From Tubulanus polymorphus (Eukaryota; Nemertea; Palaeonemertea; Tubulaniformes; Tubulanidae), in assembly GCF_964204645.1 (NCBI RefSeq), contig NC_134026.1, positions 14,100,450 through 14,164,449 on the forward strand: a stretch of DNA of 64,000 bases, written 5' to 3'. Below are positions 54,531 to 64,000 of the stretch, piece by piece. The notes beneath the pieces were generated by a model that saw nothing but the letters and a program-made list of their open reading frames with translations, had not been told where the DNA came from and made no database searches. Position 1 is the first letter of the stretch. Every line of letters begins with the position of its first letter. The position numbers and the translations under genes are program-made.

Positions 54531-55604
54531 ATTCGCGTGTTTCTTATTATTATTATTATTATTATTATTATTTTCCACACATTTTTTGTCAAAAGTACAT
54601 AGGCTTTTTTACATTACCGCTGTTGCCGATACAATCCGTCTGATATCATTCAGCTCACTTCAATCTACAAATACTCCGTGCAAATTTTGAAGAATCAACG
54701 TTACAAAAGCACTGTCGGGCCGTAAACATCGAAAATTGAGCCCCATTCAAAGAGCCGACATGTTTTTCTAAGTCGTCTTTCCGAAATCTACCGCACGTTT
54801 CTTGTCACATCGATTATCAATTCAAGCATAAATTAACAAATTTATTACCCAAAGATTGCACATTCTGTCGCGGTTTTTAAAAAACTAATTTTAACAATAA
54901 CCCATTTTCCTCATCAAATTATAATACCGATACACAGGAAATTTACTACTTTAGATTTTAAAAGCACTGTCGAGTCGTAAACATCGACAAATCGACGTGT
55001 GTCACTACATCGTCGTTCCGGGAATCAGCTGCGAGTTTCTCCTCATTCTGAGAATCAAATCGAGTACAAATTAATTTATTACTACCAGTCATTTGGCTGC
55101 GGGCGTCAAGCAGTTAATTTAGCAATACCTATTTTTCTTTACCAAATTTACCGTGTTTTTACTAAGATAGATCATAAGTGTACCGGGGAGTCGTAGGCCT
55201 AAACTAAACACGCCGAAGAGATATAGCGGAGAAAAGCTGTTATGTCGACGAGGTATCAAAATAAAAGAATATATTACTTTATTCGGCCGCGGGCCTCTGT
55301 ATCAATACCATCAATACTCTATATTTCCTACAGTACATACCGATCATTGTCAAATCCACAAGGTATTTACTAAATACAAGTATATAACACACTCCTATCC
55401 GTATGCTGGACTCACACTTGACATTCGGAGTAAGCGTTCGCGGTGGGGGAAAGGAGATCGTTCGCTGTGTCGCTTGAAGTGTTTATCGAGTTTTACGCGA
55501 CCTTAAAGCTTTAGTATGGTGGCTGATAAGATACAAAAACACGAATATGCAAATGAGGGCGACATTACGACAAAACGACAAAACTAAAATAACGCGAGAA
55601 AACA

Positions 55605-56460
55605 ATGATTTTGATTTTGTCGCCCGCGACAATTCATTATTTGGGTTTTATCGCCCACGACAATTCATTACTTTGGTTTTATCGCCAGCGACAATGTATT
55701 ATTTTGGTTTTGTCGCCCGCGACAATTCATTATTTTGGTTTTATATTTTGTTTTTGTCGCCCACGACAATTTTCTTTTTTGGTTTTGTCGCCCGCGACAA
55801 TTCAATATTTTGGTTTTATCGCCCGCGACAATTCATTATTTTGGTTTTGTCGCACGCGACAATAGCGACAATTCAAGATTTTGGTTTCATCGCCCTCGAC
55901 AATTCATTTTTTGGATTTGTCTCCCACGACAATTCAATATTTTGGTTTTATCACCCGCGACAATTCATTATTTTGGTTTTATCGCCAGTGACATTTTTTT
56001 TTCTTTTTGTCGCGGTTTTATCGCCTGCGACACTTCAATATTTTGGTTTTATCGCCTGCGACAATTCATTATTTTGGTTTTATCGCCCGCGACAATTCAT
56101 TAGTTTGGTTTTGTCGCCCGCGACAATTGAATATTTTGGTTTTGTCGCCCGCGACAATTCAATATTTTGGTTTTATCGCCCGCGACAATTCATTTTTTGG
56201 TTTTATCGCCCGCGACAATTTATTATTTTGGTTTTATCGCCCGCGACAATTCATTAGTTTGGTTTAGTTGCCCGCGACAATTGAATATTTTGGTTTTGTC
56301 GCCCGCGACAATTCATTATTTTGGTTTTATCGCCCGCGACAAATGATTTTCTTGGTTTTGTCGCCCGCGACAATTCAATATCTTGGTTTTATCGCCCGCG
56401 ACAATTGATTATTTTGGTTTTATCGCCCGCGACAATTAATTTTTTTGGTTGTGTCGCCCA
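55605..56460. repeat. 31-bp minisatellite array, copy B (about 27 units)
   Basis: Inverse of the copy A unit: CGACAATTCATTATTTTGG then TTTTATCGCCCG. As in copy A, the reading frames that span it are stop-poor by composition and should not be taken as genes. Confidence 0.9.
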
Positions 56461-56469
56461 CATTATTAG

Positions 56470-57055
56470 CTATATGTATGTCGATATATCGCGATATATC
56501 GTGTCAAGTCCACATGAATATGTCTACATATCGTGACGTTTTCACGACAAATTTCGCTTATTTGCTCATTTTCCACGGGACAAGCCGTAATTTGAAGACA
56601 TGTCTAAATGTAAGATGAGGACGCCAGTAATATGACGACTGAGTTTCAAGTCGTCATGAATATGTCGACTTGTTGCGAGGAAAATGGTTGAGAAAACGAA
56701 ATATGCCGTCAAAACGTCACGATATATCGACATATTCATGTCGACTTGACGCGATATATCGCGGTATGTCGACAATAATATAACGACTTGTCGAGTTGGA
56801 ACGCGTCATCTCGAGGCCCCTTATCGCTTCCGTAGATATAGTGTCGAATATTAAGGTCATATTGGCAGATTATTTTTTTTTAAAGTGATATTAAAGCGAT
56901 CATTCAAGTGATCCTACTTAATGAAAGATCTACGGAAGCGATAAAGGGCCTCGAGTTGTTGCGTTCCAACTCGACAAGTCGCCATATTTATGTCGATATA
57001 TCGCATCAATTCGACATGAATATGTCGACATATCGTGACGTTTTGTTAAATGTTA
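56470..57055. repeat. Palindromic satellite, copy B
   Basis: Contains the same ATATCGCGATATAT, GGAAGCGATAAGGGGCC-type and GACAAGTCG blocks as 32,820-33,930, in mixed orientation. Confidence 0.75.
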
Positions 57056-58378
57056 AAACTAGCTGTCTGAAGTTTCTGTTGTCTGTATGCGCTCGTTGGT
57101 AATTCACAGACAATAGCTGCTCTCTCAACAACGACTAGCAAGGAGTGAGTAAATCACAACGCGTCATGACAGGAGGGTTGGAAGAAAAAGTTTATATCAG
57201 CAAATCAGTTTCTAAAAAAACCTTTAGATCAGCAAATCAGTAGGGCTAAATTTTCCGTAACTAAAAACGGTCATGACAGTTGGGTAGCTGCTCCTTGCCA
57301 AAAAGCGGAAGACCCTGCGTGGGAGAATCGGAATTCTGAGAATGCCGGTTCTTTCTACAAAAGGGGGCCGCTATCGAGAGAGAGGAGAGAATCTGTACCT
57401 TAGTAAGACGAGTGTCGACAGCAGGACAGGAGAAGCTTCGGAACGATAGGGATTCATATACAATAGGGATTAGGAAAATCATTCACAGGTTCAAGGTAAA
57501 TAAAATATATTATCTTCAATATTATCATCCGGTATTTCAATTTATTCATTCGGATTTGTGCACGGACACGTTCTCTCGCCGGGGCCTTACTCAAGTATTT
57601 TATAGATAACGATTAAAGAGAGGATTGTGACCGGTGTATCACTAGTGTTATGTCGATCGTGTTGAATCACTTTGCTTGATTTGAAGGAATCACATCTTCT
57701 ATGGTGCAACATCGGTCGCAGAGAGATATCTTGGTGTTGACTCACCTTGACCATCTAACTTCATGCGTTTGACATTGGAATCAGCATCATACCATTTTGA
57801 ACTGCATAATATTCATACAACATGAAAACCTACAGTACATCTATACAGTAATCAAACTTTCACCGATGTTGGATATTTGAATGAACGTTAGGCTTATTTC
57901 AGTATTCTGAAGCAGGAAATAATAAGCCCAATCAATAGGCCCTATTCCCATTGGAACAATTGTATAATGCGTACAGCTGTACCGTACACTTATCAGTCAA
58001 GAATGGAGAAATCGGTATACCAAACCTACGAACAGCAAAATGTACAGGCCTACAATGATTTCTGGTATACAAGCCGTGACCACATGAACGTTTTGGATCT
58101 AGGTTTGACTATTAATATCAGCAGGTCAGAGAAGGCCTGGCCAAATTTAATCACATGACTCAAATCAATAAGCCTTTCTGCGTGTGAATACTTCACTGTA
58201 TTGTTTTAAAAATAGGCCTATCGAGGGAATTAGTACATAGACTAAATTAGACTTTAAGCTAGTCCTGACCAAATCCTATCCATGTTATAATGGCACCAGT
58301 TATAGTAACATCACTGTAGGGCGACGAGAGGGAAAAAGTTGTGTTTGTGGTACATAGGCATGGTAGGCTTGTACTAAC
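57056..58378. other. No recognisable gene
   Basis: Short frames only. A TAAATAAAATATATTATCTTC-like AT patch and scattered AGGCCTA motifs are present; none is diagnostic. Confidence 0.4.
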
Positions 58379-58462
58379 TTAATACTTAAAACGCTGTTGT
58401 TAGCTGTACGTGACTGTACGGTGATTTCTACTGGTTAGCCGTATGTGAGTACGTTGACGCTC
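58379..58462 (-). repeat. Inverted partial copy of the 110-bp repeat
   Basis: The complement reads ...GTACTCACATACGGCTAACC...AAATCACCGTACAGTCACGTAC..., matching one unit of the array at 58,639-59,060 in reverse. Confidence 0.7.
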
Positions 58463-58638
58463 AGACATGCAATATTGGGATTCGAAACCAAACGAAAAAA
58501 AATAATCCAGTAGTAGTCCAGTGATTTACCCACTGTGACACAGAACGTAACTACAGGGTGGATGAAATTTGATTTACAAATAGCCTAGCCTCACTAACCC
58601 AAATTCCATTCTTTCACGCATCCGCGTTTGCAGATTAT

Positions 58639-59060
58639 AGGAACTCACGTACGGCATTTTTAGGGAACTCGCGTACGGTTAACCTGTGGATATCATCGTA
58701 CAGTCACGTACGGGTAACAACTTCGTATTTAAAATGGTATTGGCTACTAGGAACTCACGTACGGCGTTAGTAGGGAACTCACGTACGGTTAACCTGTGGA
58801 GATCACCGTTCAGTCATGTACGGGTAACAACTTCGTGATTAAAAAGGTGTTGGCTACTAGGAACTCACGTACGGCGTTAGTAGGGAACTCACGTACGGTT
58901 AACCTGTGGAGATCACGTACAGTCACGTACGGGTAACAACTTCGTACTTCAAATGGTATTGGCTACCAGGAACCCACGTACGGCGTTAATAGGGAACTCA
59001 CGTACGGTTAACCTGTGGAGATCACCGTACAGTCACGTACGGGTAACAACTACGTACTTA
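58639..59060 (+). repeat. 110-bp tandem repeat, four units, rich in CACGTACGG
   Basis: Units start with AGGAACTCACGTACGGC near 58,639, 58,749, 58,859 and 58,968. Each unit carries three or four CACGTACG(G) sites, GTTAACCTGTGGAGATCAC and GGGTAACAACTTCGTA. The high density of near-palindromic ACGTACGT-type sites is notable. Confidence 0.9.
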
Positions 59061-59064
59061 AAAA

Positions 59065-59813
59065 TACTTTCTAACATTAAAACGATATTTATTAATATAT
59101 AAAATTCCCCTCCCCGATAAGTTTTCACCCAAATTGTTAAGTAGTAGGTAAAAAATCCTCCAGAAAACTTATTGAATTTTTGATTGAGCGTAGACCTAGT
59201 TTATTACTAGATATGGGTAAACGATTCAAAGTGAAACTGATCAAGTAGTTAGTTATAGATATAATGTAGTTATGAAATCTATTGAATAAAAAACTACATT
59301 TTTCATGATACAATACAAGAAATAATGGGTATACTAGTAATATCAGAGTTTATATGTTTTTATATGTAAACTGAAGCTGTGATCACTGAACCGAAATTAA
59401 ACTGAACTGAATTTAATTTACATGTAAGTCATAGTTAAATGGTTAAACCACATGGGACATATACTCGCGAATCATTATGAACTCATACATTGTTGTGGGC
59501 TTTTCTACCCTCTCGTAAAACATGGTGGCGTATACGGTAAAAATCCCCAAATATTCAAAGAAGGTAAAAATTTCCACTTGGTGATTTTCAAGAACATTTC
59601 AAAGCACGATGTTTCTCCAATTTTATTCATTTGCGATGAGACCGAAATATGTTTGAACTGCACAATGAAATCTTTGGTTGGGATAAATTGTTAAATAAAC
59701 GACTTGAATAAAATAAATTATTGGAATTAACAATAATAAGGAAAGGCAGGAATAAATACTAATATAACGTTACTTACTGTGCCAATCGTATGTTGACTGA
59801 CAAAGTATACTAT
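59065..59813. other. No supported gene
   Basis: A frame at 59,452-59,694 (80 aa) was examined but resembles nothing known and has no splice or promoter support. Confidence 0.4.
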
Positions 59814-59897
59814 GGTTCAGTTCATACCAAAGGTCAAAGGGTCGAAAAATAAATTTATCAAATTTATTTTTCGACCCTTCAACCTTTGAGCTGAACC
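59814..59897. repeat. Hairpin end of the second viral-element copy
   Basis: Arms 59,814-59,856 and 59,860-59,897 share GGTTCAG and AAAGGT...AGGGTCGAAAAATAAATTT with a 3-bp loop. The next sequence, CCCCTATTA...TTACTCTTAAAATATTCATA, is the same subterminal sequence as at the right end of the main element, in inverted orientation. Confidence 0.8.
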
Positions 59898-59985
59898 CCT
59901 ATTATCCCTATTACTCTTAAAATATTCATATATATGAATATGAATAACTTCAAAAATCAATTTAAATAAAGAATTTGATATTAAA

Positions 59986-60108
59986 ATGGAACCAAATAAG
60001 GAGTACTACTGTCCAACATGTAAAATCAATATAGATAAATCTCAAAAAGCAAGGCATAATATAACTAGAACACATTTAGAGAAAGGGAAACATCTTAATC
60101 AATTTTAA
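59986..60108 (+). pseudogene. First half of the viral zinc-finger gene
   Basis: The first finger of the 91-aa protein of the main element is kept (YYCPTCKINIDKSQKARHN...). The frame then runs into sequence that in the main element lies behind the polymerase gene, giving a chance stop at 60,106-60,108. A deletion has removed the second finger and essentially all of the polymerase. Confidence 0.75.
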
Positions 60109-60126
60109 TAAAAATATGTATTATAA
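60094..60126 (+). promoter_or_regulatory. Start region conserved with the main element
   Basis: It differs by one base from the sequence between the polymerase stop and the 117-aa gene of the main element (40,715-40,746), yet precedes an HNH gene here. Confidence 0.65.
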
Positions 60127-60795
60127 ATGGTGGAACAATCACAAACTATCAATATTCCCCATAAGAAATGTTCAAAATGTGAATTAGATAAATCATTATC
60201 AGAATATTATAATAAAAAAACTCAGAAAGATGGTAAGCAAAGTTATTGTAAAACTTGTAGTAAACTAAGTGACAAACAAAATTATAGAAATAATACTGAA
60301 ACACGCAAAGATAAGATTAAGCAATATCAAGCAAATAATAGAGAATATTATAAAGAACTCAATGAAAATTATCAAAAAGAAAGGCGCCGAACAGATTTTA
60401 ATTTTAAAATGAAACAATGTTTAAGATCTAAAATATCAAAATTATTCAGTAAAGCTAAACATCCAGTTACACTATCAAATTTGTTGGGTTGTACAGATGA
60501 ATTCTTAAAATCATGGATTATATATCAGTTTGACGATAAAATGAATGAAAAAAACTATGGTGAATACTTTCACATTGTTCACGTGTTACCAATATCGAAA
60601 TTTGATATGAATGATGAATACAATCAAAAGCTAATCTGGAATTGGAAAAACCTGAGACCTCTTGAAAAGAAGGAAAATATAAGGAAAGGAAATGAACTAG
60701 ATTTTCAGTTTTATTTAGACCAGTTGGTTAGAGCAAAGACATTTGTTGAATTATGGAACTCAACACATAATGAAAAATACGTTGAATCTTTATAA
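60127..60795 (+). CDS. Zinc-finger / HNH-endonuclease-like protein of the second element copy (222 aa)
   Basis: Intact frame. The N-terminus holds two Cys pairs (KKCSKCELDKSLSEYYNKK and YCKTCSKLS, residues about 13-45). A charged helix follows. The C-terminal half has LLGCTDEFLKSWIIYQFDD, then YFHIVHVLPISKFDM and WNWKNLRPLEKKENIRKGN. This is the layout of small HNH nucleases known from algal and other large DNA viruses and phages. The usual Asp after the first His-Ile is Val here (HIVH), so activity is uncertain. The main element lacks this gene. The start is fixed by the conserved start region. Confidence 0.7.
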   Translation: MVEQSQTINIPHKKCSKCELDKSLSEYYNKKTQKDGKQSYCKTCSKLSDKQNYRNNTETRKDKIKQYQANNREYYKELNENYQKERRRTDFNFKMKQCLRSKISKLFSKAKHPVTLSNLLGCTDEFLKSWIIYQFDDKMNEKNYGEYFHIVHVLPISKFDMNDEYNQKLIWNWKNLRPLEKKENIRKGNELDFQFYLDQLVRAKTFVELWNSTHNEKYVESL

Positions 60796-60809
60796 ACGCC
60801 CGATGATAC

Positions 60810-60905
60810 TCAGCCTGTATAACTGGTACTTAAAGTTCAAAAGAGAAGAGTCAAAAGAAAATGAGATTATTAAAAGAATTCTAAAATGTAAATCAATTTT
60901 AATAA
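60810..60905 (+). pseudogene. Tail of the viral polymerase gene
   Basis: The translation YLKFKREESKENEIIKRIL corresponds to the last 20 codons of the polymerase at 40,744-40,810. It is followed by the usual post-polymerase start region. Only the tail is present; it marks the unit border of a tandem duplication that includes the HNH gene. Confidence 0.7.
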
Positions 60906-60920
60906 AAAAATATATCATAA

Positions 60921-61360
60921 ATGGAAAGTACACAAACTATCAATATAAACAATAATACTGGGGTTATAAATATTCACCATAAGATATGTTATAAGTGTAA
61001 AATAAATAAATCATCAGCAGAATATTACAAAGATAAATATTCTAAAGGTGGTATACGAAATATTTGTAAAACTTGTCGTAAACTAGATAATAAACAATAT
61101 CAAGTGAATAATTCAGAAAAATGTAATGAAAAAATAGACGTTGGTGAGCTAATAATCCTGAATATTTTTATGAACATCAAAATAATTACCAAAATGAAAG
61201 TTATAAAACAGATTTTAATTTTAAATTGAAACAATGTTTGAGAATTAGATTATCACATTTATTCAGTAAAGATAAACACTCAGTTACACTATCTTATTTG
61301 CTAGATTGTTCAGATAAATTTCTAAAATCATGGATTATATTTCAGTTTGATGATAAAATG
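60921..61360 (+). pseudogene. Second, degraded HNH-like gene
   Basis: It starts behind the same kind of start region. The N-terminus (CYKCKINKSSAEYYK, NICKTCRKLDNKQY) matches the first HNH gene. A frame change occurs near 61,130-61,225, and then KQCLRIRLSHLFSKDKHSVTLSY...FLKSWIIFQFDDKM follows. The sequence stops being similar at about 61,360, before the HNH active-site region, where the Helitron-like sequence begins. Confidence 0.75.
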
Positions 61361-61369
61361 TCCAACTTC

Positions 61370-64000
61370 TTGTCATATTATCACACACACACGAATTTGA
61401 TCACTATCTTATACAACGTAATGCATCACCGGCAACTTTCATAGATATTGATGACGCACACCACATAAGTCGCAGTTATAACTCCAGTATGCCTGGTAAT
61501 GGAGCTGAGGATAACCAATTAACTAACCCTGATCACTGCATCATGGTTGTTCACCCTAACACTGCACTAGGTCGCAAACCATTCCATATACCACGCGGTA
61601 CATTACGCAATGGTTGGAATTTAACCTTTCATACTTATTGCATTTTAAATGCTTTGTTACACAACCGTCAATTGCATCGCAATTTTTTGGAACATCTATC
61701 ACAACATCCTAATGCTGACAAAAAATTCCTAGCGTCTGTTTGTTGTCGAATCTCTCAGCGCCAATCTGTTCCATTACCTCATCTCACTCGATTATCTCAT
61801 ATCATACATGATATTAATCCTCCTCAGGATCTAAAACATTTCCAGCATATTAGCGTGGCGCTGACCTTGCAATCCTTATGCGCACATGTTTATGTCACAC
61901 AACAACATCCTTCGTGGCAACATCTAGGCCAGAATAATGTCTATATAGTCTGCATTGCTGAACGAGCACTGCGTGATCAAAGTTTACCTCTACAATCCCC
62001 AGATGGCAATTGGAACTTAATGTATGCACACAACGCTCGGCAAAATGATAGAACATACAATGAACAATGCACATTCAGATGGAATATAGATATGCATTGG
62101 AACCTAGCTGGTACCACACTCAATGAGATTAATACCACTGTACAGCCATTTGCTGTGTATGTCAAGAAAACTGAGTGTCATGATGCTTGGAATTACATCA
62201 TGATGTCTTGTGGAGGTCAACTCAAAGTGAAATGTATTTTACATGATTGCTTACTAGTTTCCTGTAAGGGCGAGGCCACCATTTGCATTGCAGTGTTCCT
62301 ATTTGTACTCGAGTTCTTCGCTGGCAGTGCAGTCATGGCATACCTGACATGCAATGTCCAACAGGCTTATGTCGCGTAAATATGAAAGAAATATACAATG
62401 ACGATGATGGATCTATTGCACATATTGGTGCTTATTATCCAGCCCTGCCTCACAACCGTCCCATGCAACTTCCATTTGAAGACACCATAGAAAATCATGA
62501 CCTTCACAACATTGTACATGAAGGCCTCAACGAGCAAACTGAACACCCAATACCTCACCATGAGGACTTATTGCATGAACAATTGCTGCCACACACTTCA
62601 GCCCAACAAGAAAATTGCTTCTTCTCAGCTGACGATGACAGTACATTAGCACACCACCTTTTAAACCACAGTCACATGCACTTATTGCATCGCCACAATA
62701 GAACACCCACAGCACCATTGAAAGCTCGACGCATACTACAAGATATTTGCTGCAAATCAGCTGGCTGGTCAGTGCCACTCATCACACCCGAGAGTCAATT
62801 ATTTACAATGCCATTTTGGTATATGCGTGGCTCATCAGTGGTTGGCGCCATGCCATCCATCATGTACACCAGGTACCACCTACACCAAAAGCAAATTGGT
62901 AATATAGTTGATCACATAAGAGTACGCGCTCGAGATCCTGCATTAATGACCAGTACATATATACCTACATGCAGTTCCTCTTTGATATTAACATAAACTA
63001 CGATCTCAACAATAATCCTGCTAGCTTGGTTACTAAACGCGGACTTGAACATTTAACAAGAAACCACAGTGTCCAACACATCACGAAGCAATCGTTAATC
63101 CCACTCGATCAGGATGATGCAGCTCGCGAAGTGAGAAATGTTACTGCTATACAACGTACAGAAGGCTCGTGGAATTTATTTGTTACGTTAACATGCAACA
63201 ATGCTAGGACAATGGGTGTTTGACCAATTCGTGCTGCCATTTTACGACTATATCCAGAAACTGCCCACGCATTTACAGCTTTGTACGATTTGGCAACTAA
63301 ACTACAAGTACACAACTGCCCACATGCTGCCTCTCGATGTATGAGAACAACTGCTGATGACACACAAATCTGCCGAGTCCAAATACATCCTCCTGCATTT
63401 GTACCATCATTCTTGAACAAACATAATGCATTTGATGTAAATACTCTGCGCATGTTGGCAGCGTTGGATTTGGCTACGTATGATGCATATGAATATAAAT
63501 GGGACGTTGACACCATTTTCAAAGCTGGAAAGTGGCAATACCCTGCTGAACCCCACGAGCATTTTGTGCCAACTCACCCATACATGTTCATTGCATTGCA
63601 GTCATCTACAAATGTGCAGTTCTGTGATCGAAGATTCAATCATGCATATTTAGCAAAGTATGCTGCTGGTCTCGAAGAACGACCCAAAGCTTCAGTCATT
63701 TCACACACATCGCAAGCTCAGGTGCAAATCCACGCACTCAGCAATGACAAAATTAATCACAAACAATTACTTCAACAACACAGTGGACCCTTATGTCCAT
63801 TAATGCCATTCACTGAAATGTTATTGTATATCAACGGTTTAAATATGTAGTATGTGATCGCGATCTCACTCATCTGTCTACTTTGCCACCAGAATATCGA
63901 CCAGCTTACATGAAGCACAAAAAGCCTGTAGCAGTAGACGGAGCTGGTGGACAACCTGTTGCTGTCACTCACCGCCTTCACTTACCAATCTGGCGCCAAT
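61370..64000 (+). pseudogene. Helitron-like replicase gene, broken, running off the window
   Basis: Open segments: about 61,378-62,379, 62,283-62,996, 62,969-63,223, 63,235-63,850 and 63,850 to the end. Blocks resembling the N-terminal and Rep-adjacent part of Helitron/Helentron proteins are SQLFTMPFWYMRGSSVVGAM, EGSWNLFVTLTCNNART and NVQFCDRRFNHAYLAKYAAG, followed by a LPPEYRPAYMKHKK segment. Frame shifts near 62,300-62,380 and 62,980, and a stop near 63,221, show decay. The HUH catalytic and helicase parts were not identified with certainty; the latter would lie beyond the window. It abuts the truncated HNH gene, so it arrived after, or ended, the viral fragment. Confidence 0.5.

Larger units (their letters stand above)
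54390..57055. mobile_element. Hairpin-ended transposon, inverted copy B
   Basis: Same internal order as copy A, read in the opposite direction: terminal hairpins and (ATT)n (54,390-54,570), unique block (about 54,960-55,500), 31-bp minisatellite (about 55,605-56,460) and palindromic satellite (56,470-57,055). The terminal hairpin plus GATATCCGCGTGATTATT is present three times in tandem (54,390-54,530). The far AGCTGCA end seen in copy A was not found, so this copy is truncated or rearranged there. Confidence 0.75.

Noticed and set aside
54384-54578. Minus-strand frame with Asn run and repeated RVFCEITENP
   Set aside because: It is the translation of the three tandem hairpins and the (ATT)n run.
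55547-56536. Plus-strand open frames across 55.5-56.5 kb
   Set aside because: Same minisatellite, inverted copy B.
59452-59694. 80-codon plus-strand frame
   Set aside because: No recognisable motifs, no promoter or splice evidence, and no relation to either neighbouring element.
1-64000. tRNA, rRNA or other standard RNA genes
   Set aside because: None could be recognised by eye on either strand; short or diverged RNA genes cannot be excluded without a covariance search.

Overview
The window looks like nuclear DNA of an invertebrate animal, probably marine. It holds spliced GT-AG genes, a CNNM-type metal-transporter gene, several truncated non-LTR retrotransposons, many MITE-like and satellite repeats, and the palindromic TAGGCCTA motif that is frequent in some marine deuterostomes. 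No species can be named from the sequence alone. Most of the window is mobile or repetitive DNA.

Layout. From 1 to 15 kb there are copies of a roughly 1.57-kb transposon-like repeat with internal 154-bp tandem units, nested with two reverse-transcriptase-bearing LINE fragments and several MITEs. From 15.4 to 21.7 kb lie the last two recognisable exons of a CNNM gene on the plus strand. The intron between them holds an antisense TTF-zinc-finger/DUF4371 (hAT-related) gene remnant and a complete copy of the 154-bp-unit repeat. A TTAA-flanked MITE is at 23.2-24.4 kb.

From about 24.85 to 45.19 kb is the main feature: a very AT-rich integrated Polinton/Maverick (adintovirus-grade) element, transcribed almost entirely on the minus strand. 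From right to left it encodes a zinc-finger protein, a protein-primed type B DNA polymerase broken by one stop and two frameshifts, a small conserved protein, a penton-like minor capsid protein, several small and membrane proteins, a conserved roughly 450-aa protein, an acidic/coiled-coil/membrane protein, the major capsid protein, an integrase with a C-terminal chromodomain, an FtsK/A32-type packaging ATPase and small membrane proteins. Most reading frames start directly behind a shared motif (a T-run, a short spacer, then TAAATAAATG or TATATAAATG). The right end is a 90-bp-arm palindrome. The element is interrupted at 32,011-36,722 by another transposon that carries a 31-bp minisatellite and large palindromic satellites, with a 6-bp target duplication.

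From 45.7 to 52.9 kb a pair of direct repeats brackets a divergent gene pair. One is a five-exon minus-strand gene of 186 codons. The other is a plus-strand gene resembling the N-terminal part of a large transposase-like family (DUF7869-like). A C-terminal part of the same family lies in the intron of the minus gene. From 54.4 to 57.05 kb is a second, inverted copy of the minisatellite transposon. From 59.8 to 61.36 kb is a heavily deleted second relative of the viral element, with hairpin end, half zinc-finger gene, two HNH-type genes and a polymerase tail. From 61.37 kb to the window end is a broken Helitron-like replicase gene.

Working together: the viral element carries a complete set of recognisable capsid, packaging and integration genes, while its replication gene is broken. 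The shared start motif implies one common mode of transcription for the whole set.
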